Below are positions 9,867-18,682 of a DNA stretch of 64,000 nucleotides, one piece after another. Positions within the stretch are counted from its first letter, which is position 1. Each line of letters starts with the position of its first letter. The translations under genes and the position numbers were made by a program. The notes below the pieces were generated by a model. It saw only the letters and a list, made by a program, of their open reading frames with translations, ran no database searches and was not told the origin of the DNA. This DNA comes from Blautia sp. SC05B48 (lineage in GTDB: Bacteria; Bacillota; Clostridia; Lachnospirales; Lachnospiraceae), in assembly GCF_005848555.1 (NCBI RefSeq), contig NZ_CP040518.1:496001-560000 (forward strand), read 5' to 3'.

Positions 9867-10841
9867 TCAGTTCTTTCTGCGTCTTGCAGAAACGTCGATA
9901 TAAACTGCAACGATAACGATGATACCTGTGATGATCATCTGCTGTCCTTTACCAAGGCCAAATGCCATAATGCCCTGCTGAAGAAGAGAGATGATAAATA
10001 CGCCGATTACAGTACCGCCGATGGAAGCAAGTCCACCAACCATGGATGTACCACCCATAACGCAGCCTGCAATAGCCTCATTGTTGTACTGATCGCCATA
10101 ACCTGGCTGAACAGTTGTGTATGTAGCTACAAAGAAGAGTGCTGCAATACCTACCAGGAATCCGCAGATCATATAAGCAAGCATTTCCCATTTCTTTGTG
10201 TTGACACCGGAAAGACGGACAGCCTCTTTGTTAGATCCAAGGCAGAGGATGTAACGTCCTGGTTTTGTGTTGTAAAGAACGATACCGCAGATAACTGCCA
10301 TTACCAGGAAAATAACAATTCCTACAGGGAAGCCATTTACGGAAACGATATTACGGAACCAGCCGTTTGCCTCACTGGCTGCCGGCCAGCTTACGGACTG
10401 TGTTTTCGTGAATACAGAAGCAATACCTTTTGCAATGTTCATGGATGCCATGGAAATAATGAATGGTGGCACTGACATGTAAGAAACCATCCAGCCATTG
10501 AAAATACCAAAGCAGAGACCGATCAGAATGCAAAGGATCATGGCAACTGCACACGGAACCTTGTAGGATGTCATGCAGTAACCGGATACCAGTGCACAGC
10601 AGAACATTACAGGTCCGATGGAGAAATCAATTCCTCCTGTAGCGATTACGAATGTAACGCCAAGTGACAAAAAGCCCAGGAAGTACACATAGTTCAAAGT
10701 AGACTTGATACTGTCAACAGCCGGAAACTTGTTTCCAAGAACTACTTTAAAAACCAGGAACATAAGAATCAGAACACAGACAAGAAGTATTCTGTTCAAT
10801 CCGAGCTTCTTAACGATTGGATTTTGTTTTAACTTTTCCAA
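9867..10841 (-). CDS. Sugar ABC transporter permease (RbsC-like), first copy
   Basis: 324-residue multi-spanning permease of the same family as the gene at 7345-8322, with GGIDFSIGP near residue 70. It is the first gene of the transporter unit. The start appears to be TTG, at 10841, with GGAGGG six bases before it; no ATG nearby has an equal site. A long AT-rich hairpin terminator lies upstream and separates it from the sensing genes. Confidence 0.9.
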   Translation of the reverse strand: MEKLKQNPIVKKLGLNRILLVCVLILMFLVFKVVLGNKFPAVDSIKSTLNYVYFLGFLSLGVTFVIATGGIDFSIGPVMFCCALVSGYCMTSYKVPCAVAMILCILIGLCFGIFNGWMVSYMSVPPFIISMASMNIAKGIASVFTKTQSVSWPAASEANGWFRNIVSVNGFPVGIVIFLVMAVICGIVLYNTKPGRYILCLGSNKEAVRLSGVNTKKWEMLAYMICGFLVGIAALFFVATYTTVQPGYGDQYNNEAIAGCVMGGTSMVGGLASIGGTVIGVFIISLLQQGIMAFGLGKGQQMIITGIIVIVAVYIDVSARRRKN

Positions 10842-10939
10842 TTTTTACCCTCCTCACGTTTTGCACGTATCTTGTGTTTTCTTGGTTATTATAATACCGT
10901 CAAAAATCAATAATTGTAATAGAATATCTTTCAAAAAAA

Positions 10940-10973
10940 GGTTAAATATTTACTGTACTGTAAATATTTAACC
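10940..10973. terminator. Terminator between the sensing operon and the transporter operon
   Basis: A perfect 14-bp stem (GGTTAAATATTTAC and its complement, 6-base loop) is flanked by A and T runs on either side. It should act leftward after the anchored binding-protein gene. Confidence 0.8.
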
Positions 10974-10998
10974 CTTTTCTTTGTGCATTTATGACTAT

Positions 10999-12006
10999 TT
11001 ACGGTGTAAGATCACCATATGTTTTTAACGTATTAAACGGGAAAAGCAGTTTTTCGATCTCACTGGTATACATATTGTCAGGAGTTACCAGCTGGCACCC
11101 GGAATTAATATTCTTTTTATAGTTTTCTCCACGCAGCATCTTAACTGTTTCCCGAACACCCACATACCCCATTTTAAATGCCCTCTGTACAACGATTCCC
11201 TGGAAGATTCCGTGTTCCATCAGCTGAACGGCCTCCTGTGAGCTGTCTACTCCCACCACCCTAATCCGGTTCTCTGCTTTTGCTGCCTTTACTGCTCTTG
11301 CAGCACCTACAGAGGAATATTCATTCATCCCCGCGATCATCTTGAGATCCGGATATTTTTTCATCAGCTCTTTTGTAAGCTCATAGGACTTGTCATACTG
11401 AGAATCACAGTATACCACATCCACGATATTATCCTTCCGACTGCCAAGTCCTGTCCGGAAACCTTTTTCTCTTTCAACTGCCGTAGATACACCCTTTACA
11501 TGTGAAACGATCGCGATCTGATCATCCGCTCCCACAAGATCCTTCGCAAACCTGCCAAGGATCTGCCCTGCTTCCAGATTATCGGTCGCAACGGTAAGGT
11601 CCTGAACCTCTTCCTGTGTGTAGGAATCAATAAATGAAATATGTATTCCCTGTTCCTTTGCCTTCTTCAAAAGCTGGTCAGATTCAGTGAAGCTGGACGG
11701 CGAGATCAGGATCGCATCCGGTTTTTCTTCTATTGCCCTTTCGATCAGCTTGTTCTGACCATCCACATCATTTTCTTCCTCAGGTGCCCATACGCGGATA
11801 TCTGCATTATATTCCTTTGCAGCCATCTCCGCCCCCTGGATCAGTGATGTCCAGAAATCGTTGGTACCGTCCACAACCTTCGGAATATAGATCAGCGATA
11901 GTTTTCTCTCTTCTTCTACCTGTTTATAATAGAATATTCCGGCTACAAGCCCCGCCACAAGGCAGATGACCACTCCAAAAGTCAGGAGTTTTCTATGTTT
12001 TTTCAT
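10999..12006 (-). CDS. Membrane-anchored sugar-binding protein of a three-component sensor
   Basis: 335 residues. One N-terminal hydrophobic segment (about residues 8-27, no lipobox) is followed by a periplasmic-binding-protein type I domain like that of ribose-binding proteins. It starts inside the stop codon of the histidine kinase gene (ATGA overlap) and ends before a terminator, so it is co-translated with the kinase, not with the transporter. By analogy with known binding-protein-assisted kinases, it likely presents the sugar to the kinase sensor domain. Its separation from the transporter supports sensing over import. Confidence 0.82.
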   Translation of the reverse strand: MKKHRKLLTFGVVICLVAGLVAGIFYYKQVEEERKLSLIYIPKVVDGTNDFWTSLIQGAEMAAKEYNADIRVWAPEEENDVDGQNKLIERAIEEKPDAILISPSSFTESDQLLKKAKEQGIHISFIDSYTQEEVQDLTVATDNLEAGQILGRFAKDLVGADDQIAIVSHVKGVSTAVEREKGFRTGLGSRKDNIVDVVYCDSQYDKSYELTKELMKKYPDLKMIAGMNEYSSVGAARAVKAAKAENRIRVVGVDSSQEAVQLMEHGIFQGIVVQRAFKMGYVGVRETVKMLRGENYKKNINSGCQLVTPDNMYTSEIEKLLFPFNTLKTYGDLTP

Positions 12007-13787
12007 ATTGATTCCTCCTGTATTCCCGGAATGGTGATCGTGGCAGTGGTTCCGACACCTTTTTCACTTTCATAGGTGATCCCGTAATTTTCTCCATAAT
12101 AAAGCTTCAGACGTTTCTGTACATTGTAAACACCCACACCATTGGAATGATAATTCACCTTATGTTTATCATAAATATGTGACAATGTTTCCTCATCCAT
12201 ACCTACACCGTTGTCGATCACCTGAAGAACTGCATTTCCATCCTTCATAAAGCCTTTTACCTGCAAAAGTCCCTTACTCTCTTTATATTTCAGTCCATGA
12301 TAGATGGCATTTTCAATGATCGGCTGGAGAACCAGCTTGATCAGAGGGATATTTAGTATAGAAGGTTCTACATCGATCTCGAATTCCAACTTGTCCTTGT
12401 AACGCATCTTCTGGATCGTAAGATAACCCTTGGCATACTCCACTTCCCTTGCGAGAGGAACCACTTCATCTTCATTACTGATGCTCTGACGAAGAAGACG
12501 TGCCAGGGATGCTGTCATCAGAACAACCTCTTCGTACTTTCTGCCCTCTGCCATCCAGATGATCGAATCCAGGGTATTGTAGAGAAAATGAGGATTGATC
12601 TGGGACTGAAGGGCCTTAAGCTCACTTTTTCTCTTTGCTTCCTGTTCCTTCACGTTCTGCTCCATAAGATCCTGTATCCTATGTGTCATCACATTGAAAG
12701 ATTTCGTCAGGCTTCCGATCTCATTCTCTGAATCGATTTCCACATCTGCTCCGTCAAAATGCCCTTCCTGTACTCTGGACATGGAATCTCTGAGACGCTG
12801 AAGAGGATATGTAAGACTCTTTGCCAGAAATCTGGAAAAAAGCAGTGCCACGATCATCAGAAGTGCGGAAATAAGCACATAAATACTCTGTGCCTGATTG
12901 CTCTTGCGCAGAAGTTCGCTGACGCTCATACAGCCCACAACGGTCCATCCGGTTTTATTTGATCTGGAAATAGAATACAGCTTTCCTCTGTTTCCCCTTT
13001 CGGTACGCACCGTATCTTCTTTTGATTTCACGATCAGGTCGATATTCTCAGTCTGCAATTCATTGTAAAGCTGCTGTTGGGGATGGTATACTATATTTCC
13101 GCTTTCATCCAGAATGAATGCGTATCCCTTTTTCCCGATCGTATTCTGATCACAAAGTTCACTGATGGCACTATAATTCAGATCAATAAAAAAGACTCCC
13201 TCTTTCTCACCACTGTTGGAAAAATTACGGATTCCCCTGCTTAAAGTGATCACCCACGGACGCTCTCCGCTGATGATGTGCTGTACATGAGAAGATGTAA
13301 GAAGCGGGCCTTCCGGCTTCTGTAAAGCTTCCAGATACCACTCCTGGGTGGAAAGCTTCAGATCCGGATTCACAGACTGCTTGCCGTCGTTGATCAGCTT
13401 CCGTCCATTACTTCCAATGATCCCAAGATTTCGGATATCACTTCGTCCGTCCAGAATAGTCTTGAACTGATTGAGCAGGCGCTCTCTTGTTCCATCGTCC
13501 ACATTGTCGCCAAAAAGATATTGCTGTACATCCTCGTTACTGGAGATCATATAAGCTATATTTTCCATGTAATCAATATAGGAATCAATATTCTGATTCA
13601 TCTGCTGCACGATATTCTGGGTGTAGACAGCAGAATTTTCAAAAATAGAATTGCGGGTATATCTCATGGAAACACCTGTTATGACCAGCACCGCGCTTAA
13701 AAGCAGCACCGTCACCACCGCAAAGATCGCACTCTGGATACTCTTAAATTTTCCTATGATCTTTGCCGCAAACCGGATATCTCTCAT
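12003..13787 (-). CDS. YesM-type sensor histidine kinase of the sugar system
   Basis: 594 residues: a transmembrane segment at about 20-41, an extracytoplasmic dCache-like sensor domain to about 297, a second membrane segment at about 302-321, HAMP to about 372, the His_kinase motif INPHFLYNTLD with H400, then HATPase_c (IIENAIYHG, DNGVGM). It overlaps both neighbours by 4 bases (ATGA), so regulator, kinase and binding protein form one coupled unit. It probably controls the adjoining transporter, kinase and isomerase genes. Confidence 0.93.
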   Translation of the reverse strand: MRDIRFAAKIIGKFKSIQSAIFAVVTVLLLSAVLVITGVSMRYTRNSIFENSAVYTQNIVQQMNQNIDSYIDYMENIAYMISSNEDVQQYLFGDNVDDGTRERLLNQFKTILDGRSDIRNLGIIGSNGRKLINDGKQSVNPDLKLSTQEWYLEALQKPEGPLLTSSHVQHIISGERPWVITLSRGIRNFSNSGEKEGVFFIDLNYSAISELCDQNTIGKKGYAFILDESGNIVYHPQQQLYNELQTENIDLIVKSKEDTVRTERGNRGKLYSISRSNKTGWTVVGCMSVSELLRKSNQAQSIYVLISALLMIVALLFSRFLAKSLTYPLQRLRDSMSRVQEGHFDGADVEIDSENEIGSLTKSFNVMTHRIQDLMEQNVKEQEAKRKSELKALQSQINPHFLYNTLDSIIWMAEGRKYEEVVLMTASLARLLRQSISNEDEVVPLAREVEYAKGYLTIQKMRYKDKLEFEIDVEPSILNIPLIKLVLQPIIENAIYHGLKYKESKGLLQVKGFMKDGNAVLQVIDNGVGMDEETLSHIYDKHKVNYHSNGVGVYNVQKRLKLYYGENYGITYESEKGVGTTATITIPGIQEESI

Positions 13788-15400
13788 TTACGTTTCTCCC
13801 TTGCATATTCTGTCGGTGTGCAGCCTGTCATTTTTTTGAAGGAGATCCCAAAATAATGGGGATCTGCAAATCCGACTTTCTCGGCAATTTCATAATTCTT
13901 CATAGTTGTATTCTCCAGAAGTTCCTTCGCCTTCTCCATGCGGGTACGGATCAGAACCTCTGTAAAAGTCTCTCCCGTAAGCTCCTTAAAGATCGTACTG
14001 AAATAGCTTGTGCTGATATTCAGATAAGAACAGATACTGTTCAGGCTTAAATCCGGATCCATATAATTCTTCTGGATATAATCCAGGGCAAGTCTAGCCT
14101 GACGCTGTCCGCTGGAGCTGTTTGCATCGGAAAGTGTCTGGAAAATTTCTCCGATATGATTCCTGACCAGTTCAACAGCACTGTCAAAAGAATTCTGCTC
14201 CGTAACCTGCTGCAGAAGTGCTTCTCTTTTGGAAAAAAGCCTGTTGTCCGGAACCATATCCTCACAGGTCTCATCTGCTGCACGGATGATCTGCTGAAGA
14301 TACACGCAGGCACGACTCTTATCCACACGCGCTTCCTTGATCTCAGAAGAGATCTGTTCCAGAATATGCTCTGCGTTTTCCTTTTTACCCGCTTTCAGAG
14401 CAGCTACCAGCTTCTCTACATAATCTTTAATGGAAAGATTTTTTTCCGCCGGCTGTTCTTCCATATCAATGAGAAGGCTTCCGCCAAGAAGATAACGATA
14501 TTCAATAGCTTTCTCAGCAAGTTCATGGGATACACGAAGCTCCTGCTGAGTTCTGGCCCAGCTTCCCACACCGATAGAAATATCCAGCGACATCAGTTCC
14601 TTCAGCTTATCCTGAATCGTCCTGCAGATCTCCATGATCTTCTGTTCAAACTCTCTGGTACGGTTTCCCATGAAAAGAGCACCAACCTTGTTGTCTCCGT
14701 CCTGATATGCCACTCCTGCTTTTTCCTTGCTGATGATCTCATCACTGATATTAAAAAGAACAAAAGACATCAGTGCACTCTCCTGGCGTTTCTCTGCAGT
14801 AAGCTGACTACCGTCCGAATACAGATCCAGCTCAAAAACAGCCACACGATAGCAGGCTGCCTCAAGATCGATTCCCAGTGCTGCAAGCTCTTCCAGACTT
14901 TCCTGCCGTGTCTTGATATTATCCACAAAGCCCTGCAGCGCTCTGGAACGGATCACAATAGCGTTTTTCTGATAATTCTCGGAAGTCTGTGTCAGACGTT
15001 CCAGCTTCTCTTTTTCTTTTCTTTGCTGGTCCACCTTCTCTTTCATTTTTCCGATAACATTTCTGAGCTCCATGGCTGTCACCGGCTTCAGCATATATTC
15101 ACTGACACCATACTGGATTGCCTTCTTGGCATACTCGAATTCTCCGAATCCGCTGAAGATTACGATCACGATGTCCGGATAATTATCATGGAGAAAACGG
15201 CTCAGTTCCATACCATCCATATATGGCATAAGGATATCTGTCAGCACGATATCCACCGGATGGTTCTGCACAAATTCCGCTGCTGCTTTCCCGTTATCAC
15301 AGTCTCCTACCAGCTCACAGTCCATTGCTTTCCAGTCAATATTCTCCCGGATCGCATCTCGAACAAGTATCTCATCATCTACCAGTAAAATACGATACAT
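13784..15400 (-). CDS. Response regulator with AraC-type DNA-binding domain (YesN-like)
   Basis: 538 residues. The N-terminal receiver domain has the acidic pair DD near residues 8-9, phospho-acceptor D55 in VLTDILMP and K105 in LKPV. A long middle region, helical in part, is followed by a C-terminal AraC double HTH (about the last 100 residues, with VGFADPHYFGISFKKMTG). It is the first gene of the sensing operon and overlaps the kinase by 4 bases. It is the likely activator of the transporter and catabolic genes to its left. Confidence 0.94.
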   Translation of the reverse strand: MYRILLVDDEILVRDAIRENIDWKAMDCELVGDCDNGKAAAEFVQNHPVDIVLTDILMPYMDGMELSRFLHDNYPDIVIVIFSGFGEFEYAKKAIQYGVSEYMLKPVTAMELRNVIGKMKEKVDQQRKEKEKLERLTQTSENYQKNAIVIRSRALQGFVDNIKTRQESLEELAALGIDLEAACYRVAVFELDLYSDGSQLTAEKRQESALMSFVLFNISDEIISKEKAGVAYQDGDNKVGALFMGNRTREFEQKIMEICRTIQDKLKELMSLDISIGVGSWARTQQELRVSHELAEKAIEYRYLLGGSLLIDMEEQPAEKNLSIKDYVEKLVAALKAGKKENAEHILEQISSEIKEARVDKSRACVYLQQIIRAADETCEDMVPDNRLFSKREALLQQVTEQNSFDSAVELVRNHIGEIFQTLSDANSSSGQRQARLALDYIQKNYMDPDLSLNSICSYLNISTSYFSTIFKELTGETFTEVLIRTRMEKAKELLENTTMKNYEIAEKVGFADPHYFGISFKKMTGCTPTEYAREKRK

Positions 15401-15599
15401 AATTTCTGTTGTCCCCCTCTGATCAGTTTCTGTTGTTTTTATTGCACATCCCCCTGACAGATCCTTCCCCCCGTCTCTGTCATTTTCATTGGTAAGATTA
15501 CTGTCCTTTCTGTGAACAATAACTGTTAATTCTTTTTATATGTTAACATGTTTGGTTAAAATTTACAACGGAGTTTCTTAGTCCAAATTAAATATAAAG

Positions 15600-15634
15600 A
15601 AATCCCGCATCCAACATATGGGATACGGGATTTT
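15600..15634 (-). terminator. Terminator after the aldo/keto reductase gene
   Basis: A 12-bp stem with one mismatch (AATCCCG arms) follows the stop codon of the leftward six-gene operon, with a T-rich tail on the minus strand. The 200 bases between it and the response-regulator gene are AT-rich and hold no gene; they presumably carry that operon's promoter. Confidence 0.75.
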
Positions 15635-15648
15635 CCTGCATATTTTTA

Positions 15649-16650
15649 TTATTTTACGATAACGCCATCCTCATCCCAGAGGTCATGCCAGTCATTTGCA
15701 CCATGCCACAGGAATACCTGGCCTTTTACAAGACGGTTGCCTTTTTCCAGAGTTGCGATGGTTGCCATTTCCTCATCTGTAAGTGGATCCTCTGTGACAC
15801 ATTTCAGGTTGCTTGCATAGTTGTGGACAGAGAACGGAATGGAGATCTCGCCTCTCTGATGTGCCCACTTCAGAGCGATCAGAGCCGGGTGAACCCCATG
15901 TGCTTTTGCGATTGCCTGCATTTCCGGTACTTCCAGATCTGCAACATCCTCCGGGCAGATATCTCTCTCAGGTCTGCGCGGGGAACCGATCGGCATGTAA
16001 CCTACCGGCTGGATGTTATGTGCTACCAGATAATCATAAAGCTCCTGCTGCTGGAAACATACGTGAAGCTCAAGCTCACAGGTTGCAGGTTTGATCTTCA
16101 TAAGCGGAAGAACTGCCTCAAGCTTCGGAATGGTCATATTGGAAATACCGATATAACGGATCTTTCCTTTTTCTACCAACGCCTCACACTGGCGGTATGT
16201 ATCCATAAACTCCTCCACACTGAAGGGTTTGGAATCCGGATTTCTGGAATCCACATCACATCCTGGTGCATGATAGTTCGGGAATGGCCAGTGGATGAAA
16301 TACATATCCACATAATCGCACTGAAGATCCTTAATGCTCTTATCACAGGCTTCCTCTACTCTTCTGTGCATGTCGTTCCATACCTTTGTCATGATAAAAA
16401 GATCCTTACGCTCTACAACACCTTCGTCAAAAGCGTCCTTGAATACCTGGCCGATCTCATGCTCGTTTCCGTAACATGCAGCACAGTCAAACATACGGTA
16501 ACCACTGCGGATCGCACCTGCAACAGCTGCGGATACATCCTCTGCGGATACACGGTCGGAACCGAATGTTCCCATTCCGACACACGGAACCTGCTCTCCG
16601 GAAGGAAGTGTCACTTTCGGCACAATTGCCGGATTGATAACTTCTGCCAT
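15649..16650 (-). CDS. Aldo/keto reductase
   Basis: 333-residue NAD(P)H-dependent oxidoreductase of the AKR superfamily. The catalytic tetrad can be read as D and Y in MFDCAACYGNE (about residues 54-60), K in MTKVW, and H in FIHWPF. It is the last gene of the LacI-regulated operon and sits 46 bases after the PfkB gene. By context it could interconvert a sugar or aldehyde with an alcohol, for example reduce an aldehyde released by the aldolase. The exact substrate is not deducible. Confidence 0.88.
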   Translation of the reverse strand: MAEVINPAIVPKVTLPSGEQVPCVGMGTFGSDRVSAEDVSAAVAGAIRSGYRMFDCAACYGNEHEIGQVFKDAFDEGVVERKDLFIMTKVWNDMHRRVEEACDKSIKDLQCDYVDMYFIHWPFPNYHAPGCDVDSRNPDSKPFSVEEFMDTYRQCEALVEKGKIRYIGISNMTIPKLEAVLPLMKIKPATCELELHVCFQQQELYDYLVAHNIQPVGYMPIGSPRRPERDICPEDVADLEVPEMQAIAKAHGVHPALIALKWAHQRGEISIPFSVHNYASNLKCVTEDPLTDEEMATIATLEKGNRLVKGQVFLWHGANDWHDLWDEDGVIVK

Positions 16651-16696
16651 CTTTACATCTCCTTTTTTATAAAAATTTTTTTATTATAAGCTTATC

Positions 16697-17626
16697 TTAT
16701 AAACGCCTGATCTCGATCTTCGGAAGAAGAGCCTCCATATCCTCCATCACAAAGAAGCCCGTTTCTTCTCGCATGGCTGCCGCCGCTGAGATCGCACTGG
16801 CTCTTTGCAGAGTCTCTTCCAGGGAAAGTCCCTCACTTAATCCAAGGGCAAAACCTGCGATCATGGAATCTCCGCAGCCTACGGTATTTACCGCATCGAT
16901 CTTCGGAACCACCGCACGGAAAATCCCTTCCTCTCCGACTGCCAGGGAACCATCTGCTCCAAGCGAGACCGCCACGATCTCCACACCACCGGCATGGATG
17001 GCTTTCGCTGCTTCAATGATATCGTTGATATCGTCACAATGCTTGCCTGTCAGCATACGGATTTCATCAATGTTAGGCTTGATCAGTGTCGGTGCTGCCT
17101 TGATTCCCTCTTCCAGAAGCTTGCCGCTGGTATCCAGGATCACCGGTTTTCCGGCGTCTTTCACAATCTTCACAAGGCGCTGGTAGGCACTTCCGTCAAG
17201 TCCCTTCGGCACGCTGCCGGACATCGCCACAACAGAAGCATCTTTTACAAGCTGGCGGAATTTTTTCTCAAAGCCCTCAAAATCTGCCTCTGTCAGTGTA
17301 AATCCCGGCTCCAGGAATTCGGTCTGTACATGATTCACCTCATCCCAGATGTTGATACAGGAGCGGCTCTCCGCCTCTACATGGTAAAAAGCGCTTTTAA
17401 TGCCAAAGGGTTTCAGGGCAGCTTCTATATAATTGCCTGCGTGGCCGCCTACAAAGCCGGTGGCAACCACTTCAGCACCGTAAATGGACGCCGGCTTGGA
17501 AACATTCAGTCCCTTTCCGCCGGGAACATAGGTACATTCACGCACCCGGTTCACTTCGCCCACCTTAAAATCATCCACTACATAACGCTTGTCAATGGCA
17601 GCGTTTAAGGTTACTGTCAGGATCAT
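16697..17626 (-). CDS. PfkB-family phosphofructokinase (1-phosphofructokinase / tagatose-6-phosphate kinase type)
   Basis: 309 residues from the chosen start. It opens with ILTVTLNAAID, typical of the FruK/LacC group, has GGKGLNVSK near residue 40, and the PfkB catalytic segment NTVGCGDSMIAGF near the C terminus with the catalytic Asp. An in-frame ATG 15 bases upstream is possible, but the ATG at 17626 has GAGGAAG at the right distance and begins just after the preceding stop codon. With the class II aldolase of the same operon it would convert a ketohexose phosphate to a bisphosphate for cleavage. Confidence 0.88.
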   Translation of the reverse strand: MILTVTLNAAIDKRYVVDDFKVGEVNRVRECTYVPGGKGLNVSKPASIYGAEVVATGFVGGHAGNYIEAALKPFGIKSAFYHVEAESRSCINIWDEVNHVQTEFLEPGFTLTEADFEGFEKKFRQLVKDASVVAMSGSVPKGLDGSAYQRLVKIVKDAGKPVILDTSGKLLEEGIKAAPTLIKPNIDEIRMLTGKHCDDINDIIEAAKAIHAGGVEIVAVSLGADGSLAVGEEGIFRAVVPKIDAVNTVGCGDSMIAGFALGLSEGLSLEETLQRASAISAAAAMREETGFFVMEDMEALLPKIEIRRL

Positions 17627-17627
17627 A

Positions 17628-18680
17628 TCAGTCTTCCTCATTAGAAAGAAGGATCTTTCCTTTTACAAGGCCCGGTGTCTTGAACAGCTGGAAGGCCTCC
17701 TGTGCCTGACTCATCGGGATTTTCTTATAAATGAAGCCTGGGTCAAACTTCAGCTGGCCGGTTGCAAAATAATGAGCAGTCAGATCCCACTCACGTCCCG
17801 GATATGGTGCACTGTAGGACATCCAGGAACCGGTAAGCTTGAACTCCTTACGGTTCATATTCTCCCACTGCTTCGGTGTGAAAGTAAGGTTCTCATGAGG
17901 AGTACCGATGAAGCATACATGTGCTTTGTTTGCTGCAAGCTCGAATGCCATGTGCATGGTCGGAACCTGTCCGGCTGTCTCGAATACGAAGCCGTATCCC
18001 TTGCCGCCTGTAATGGCCATGGCTTTTTCCATATATCCATCTTCCTTTGTGTTGATGATCTCATCTGCGCCGAGACGCTTTGCAAGCGCAAGCCTCTCAT
18101 CGCTGATATCAAAGACCACTACCTTCTTGGAGCCGAAGATCTTTGTCCACTGCATAGTGAACATACCAACCGTACCGCCACCAAGGATCGCCACATACTC
18201 ACCGCCGTGGTAATCATTCTGGAATACACCGTGGATAGCTACGGTTGCAGGCTCAAACATGGCTCCCTGCTCATATGGAACATTGTCTGCGAATGGTACT
18301 GCATTCTGCTCAGGAACCACTACATAATCTGCGTTTGCTCCCTGTTCTCTGGAACCGATGAAGCTGTAATGCTTGCAGAGAGAAAAATTACCCTTCTGGC
18401 AGTCGTCACATTTCATACAGGGAAGAAGTGGCGCACCGGATACACGGTCACCGACCTTCACCTTGGTAACGCCTTCTCCCACTTCCACCACATCACCGGA
18501 AAATTCATGTCCAAGCACGATGGGATAAAAATGTACGCCGTGATTTAATACACGCGGAATATCAGATCCGCAGATCCCGGAATATCTTACCTTGATCTTC
18601 ACATGGCCCGGTGTTACCTGGGGTTCCTCCACTTCCTGATACTGAACATCCTCATTTGCTACTACTACTGCTGCTTTCAT
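17628..18680 (-). CDS. Zinc-dependent medium-chain dehydrogenase, galactitol-1-phosphate 5-dehydrogenase-like
   Basis: 350 residues. GICGSD (catalytic zinc) and GHEFSGD match the GatD/sorbitol dehydrogenase group. Four cysteines in a CMKCDDCQKGNFSLC stretch make the structural zinc site, and GGGTVG is the nucleotide-binding loop. GSWMSYSAPYPGREW closely matches a GatD segment recalled from E. coli. The ATG at 18680 overlaps the preceding stop region; a GTG six bases upstream, nearer the GGAGG, is an alternative start. It likely oxidises a polyol or polyol phosphate to a ketose. No PTS genes are adjacent, so the substrate may be the free polyol. Confidence 0.85.
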   Translation of the reverse strand: MKAAVVVANEDVQYQEVEEPQVTPGHVKIKVRYSGICGSDIPRVLNHGVHFYPIVLGHEFSGDVVEVGEGVTKVKVGDRVSGAPLLPCMKCDDCQKGNFSLCKHYSFIGSREQGANADYVVVPEQNAVPFADNVPYEQGAMFEPATVAIHGVFQNDYHGGEYVAILGGGTVGMFTMQWTKIFGSKKVVVFDISDERLALAKRLGADEIINTKEDGYMEKAMAITGGKGYGFVFETAGQVPTMHMAFELAANKAHVCFIGTPHENLTFTPKQWENMNRKEFKLTGSWMSYSAPYPGREWDLTAHYFATGQLKFDPGFIYKKIPMSQAQEAFQLFKTPGLVKGKILLSNEED

Positions 18681-18682
18681 GA

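Noticed and set aside
14156-15388. A 410-codon open frame on the plus strand
   Set aside because: It is antisense to the well-supported AraC-type response regulator gene and has no recognisable domain or ribosome binding site.
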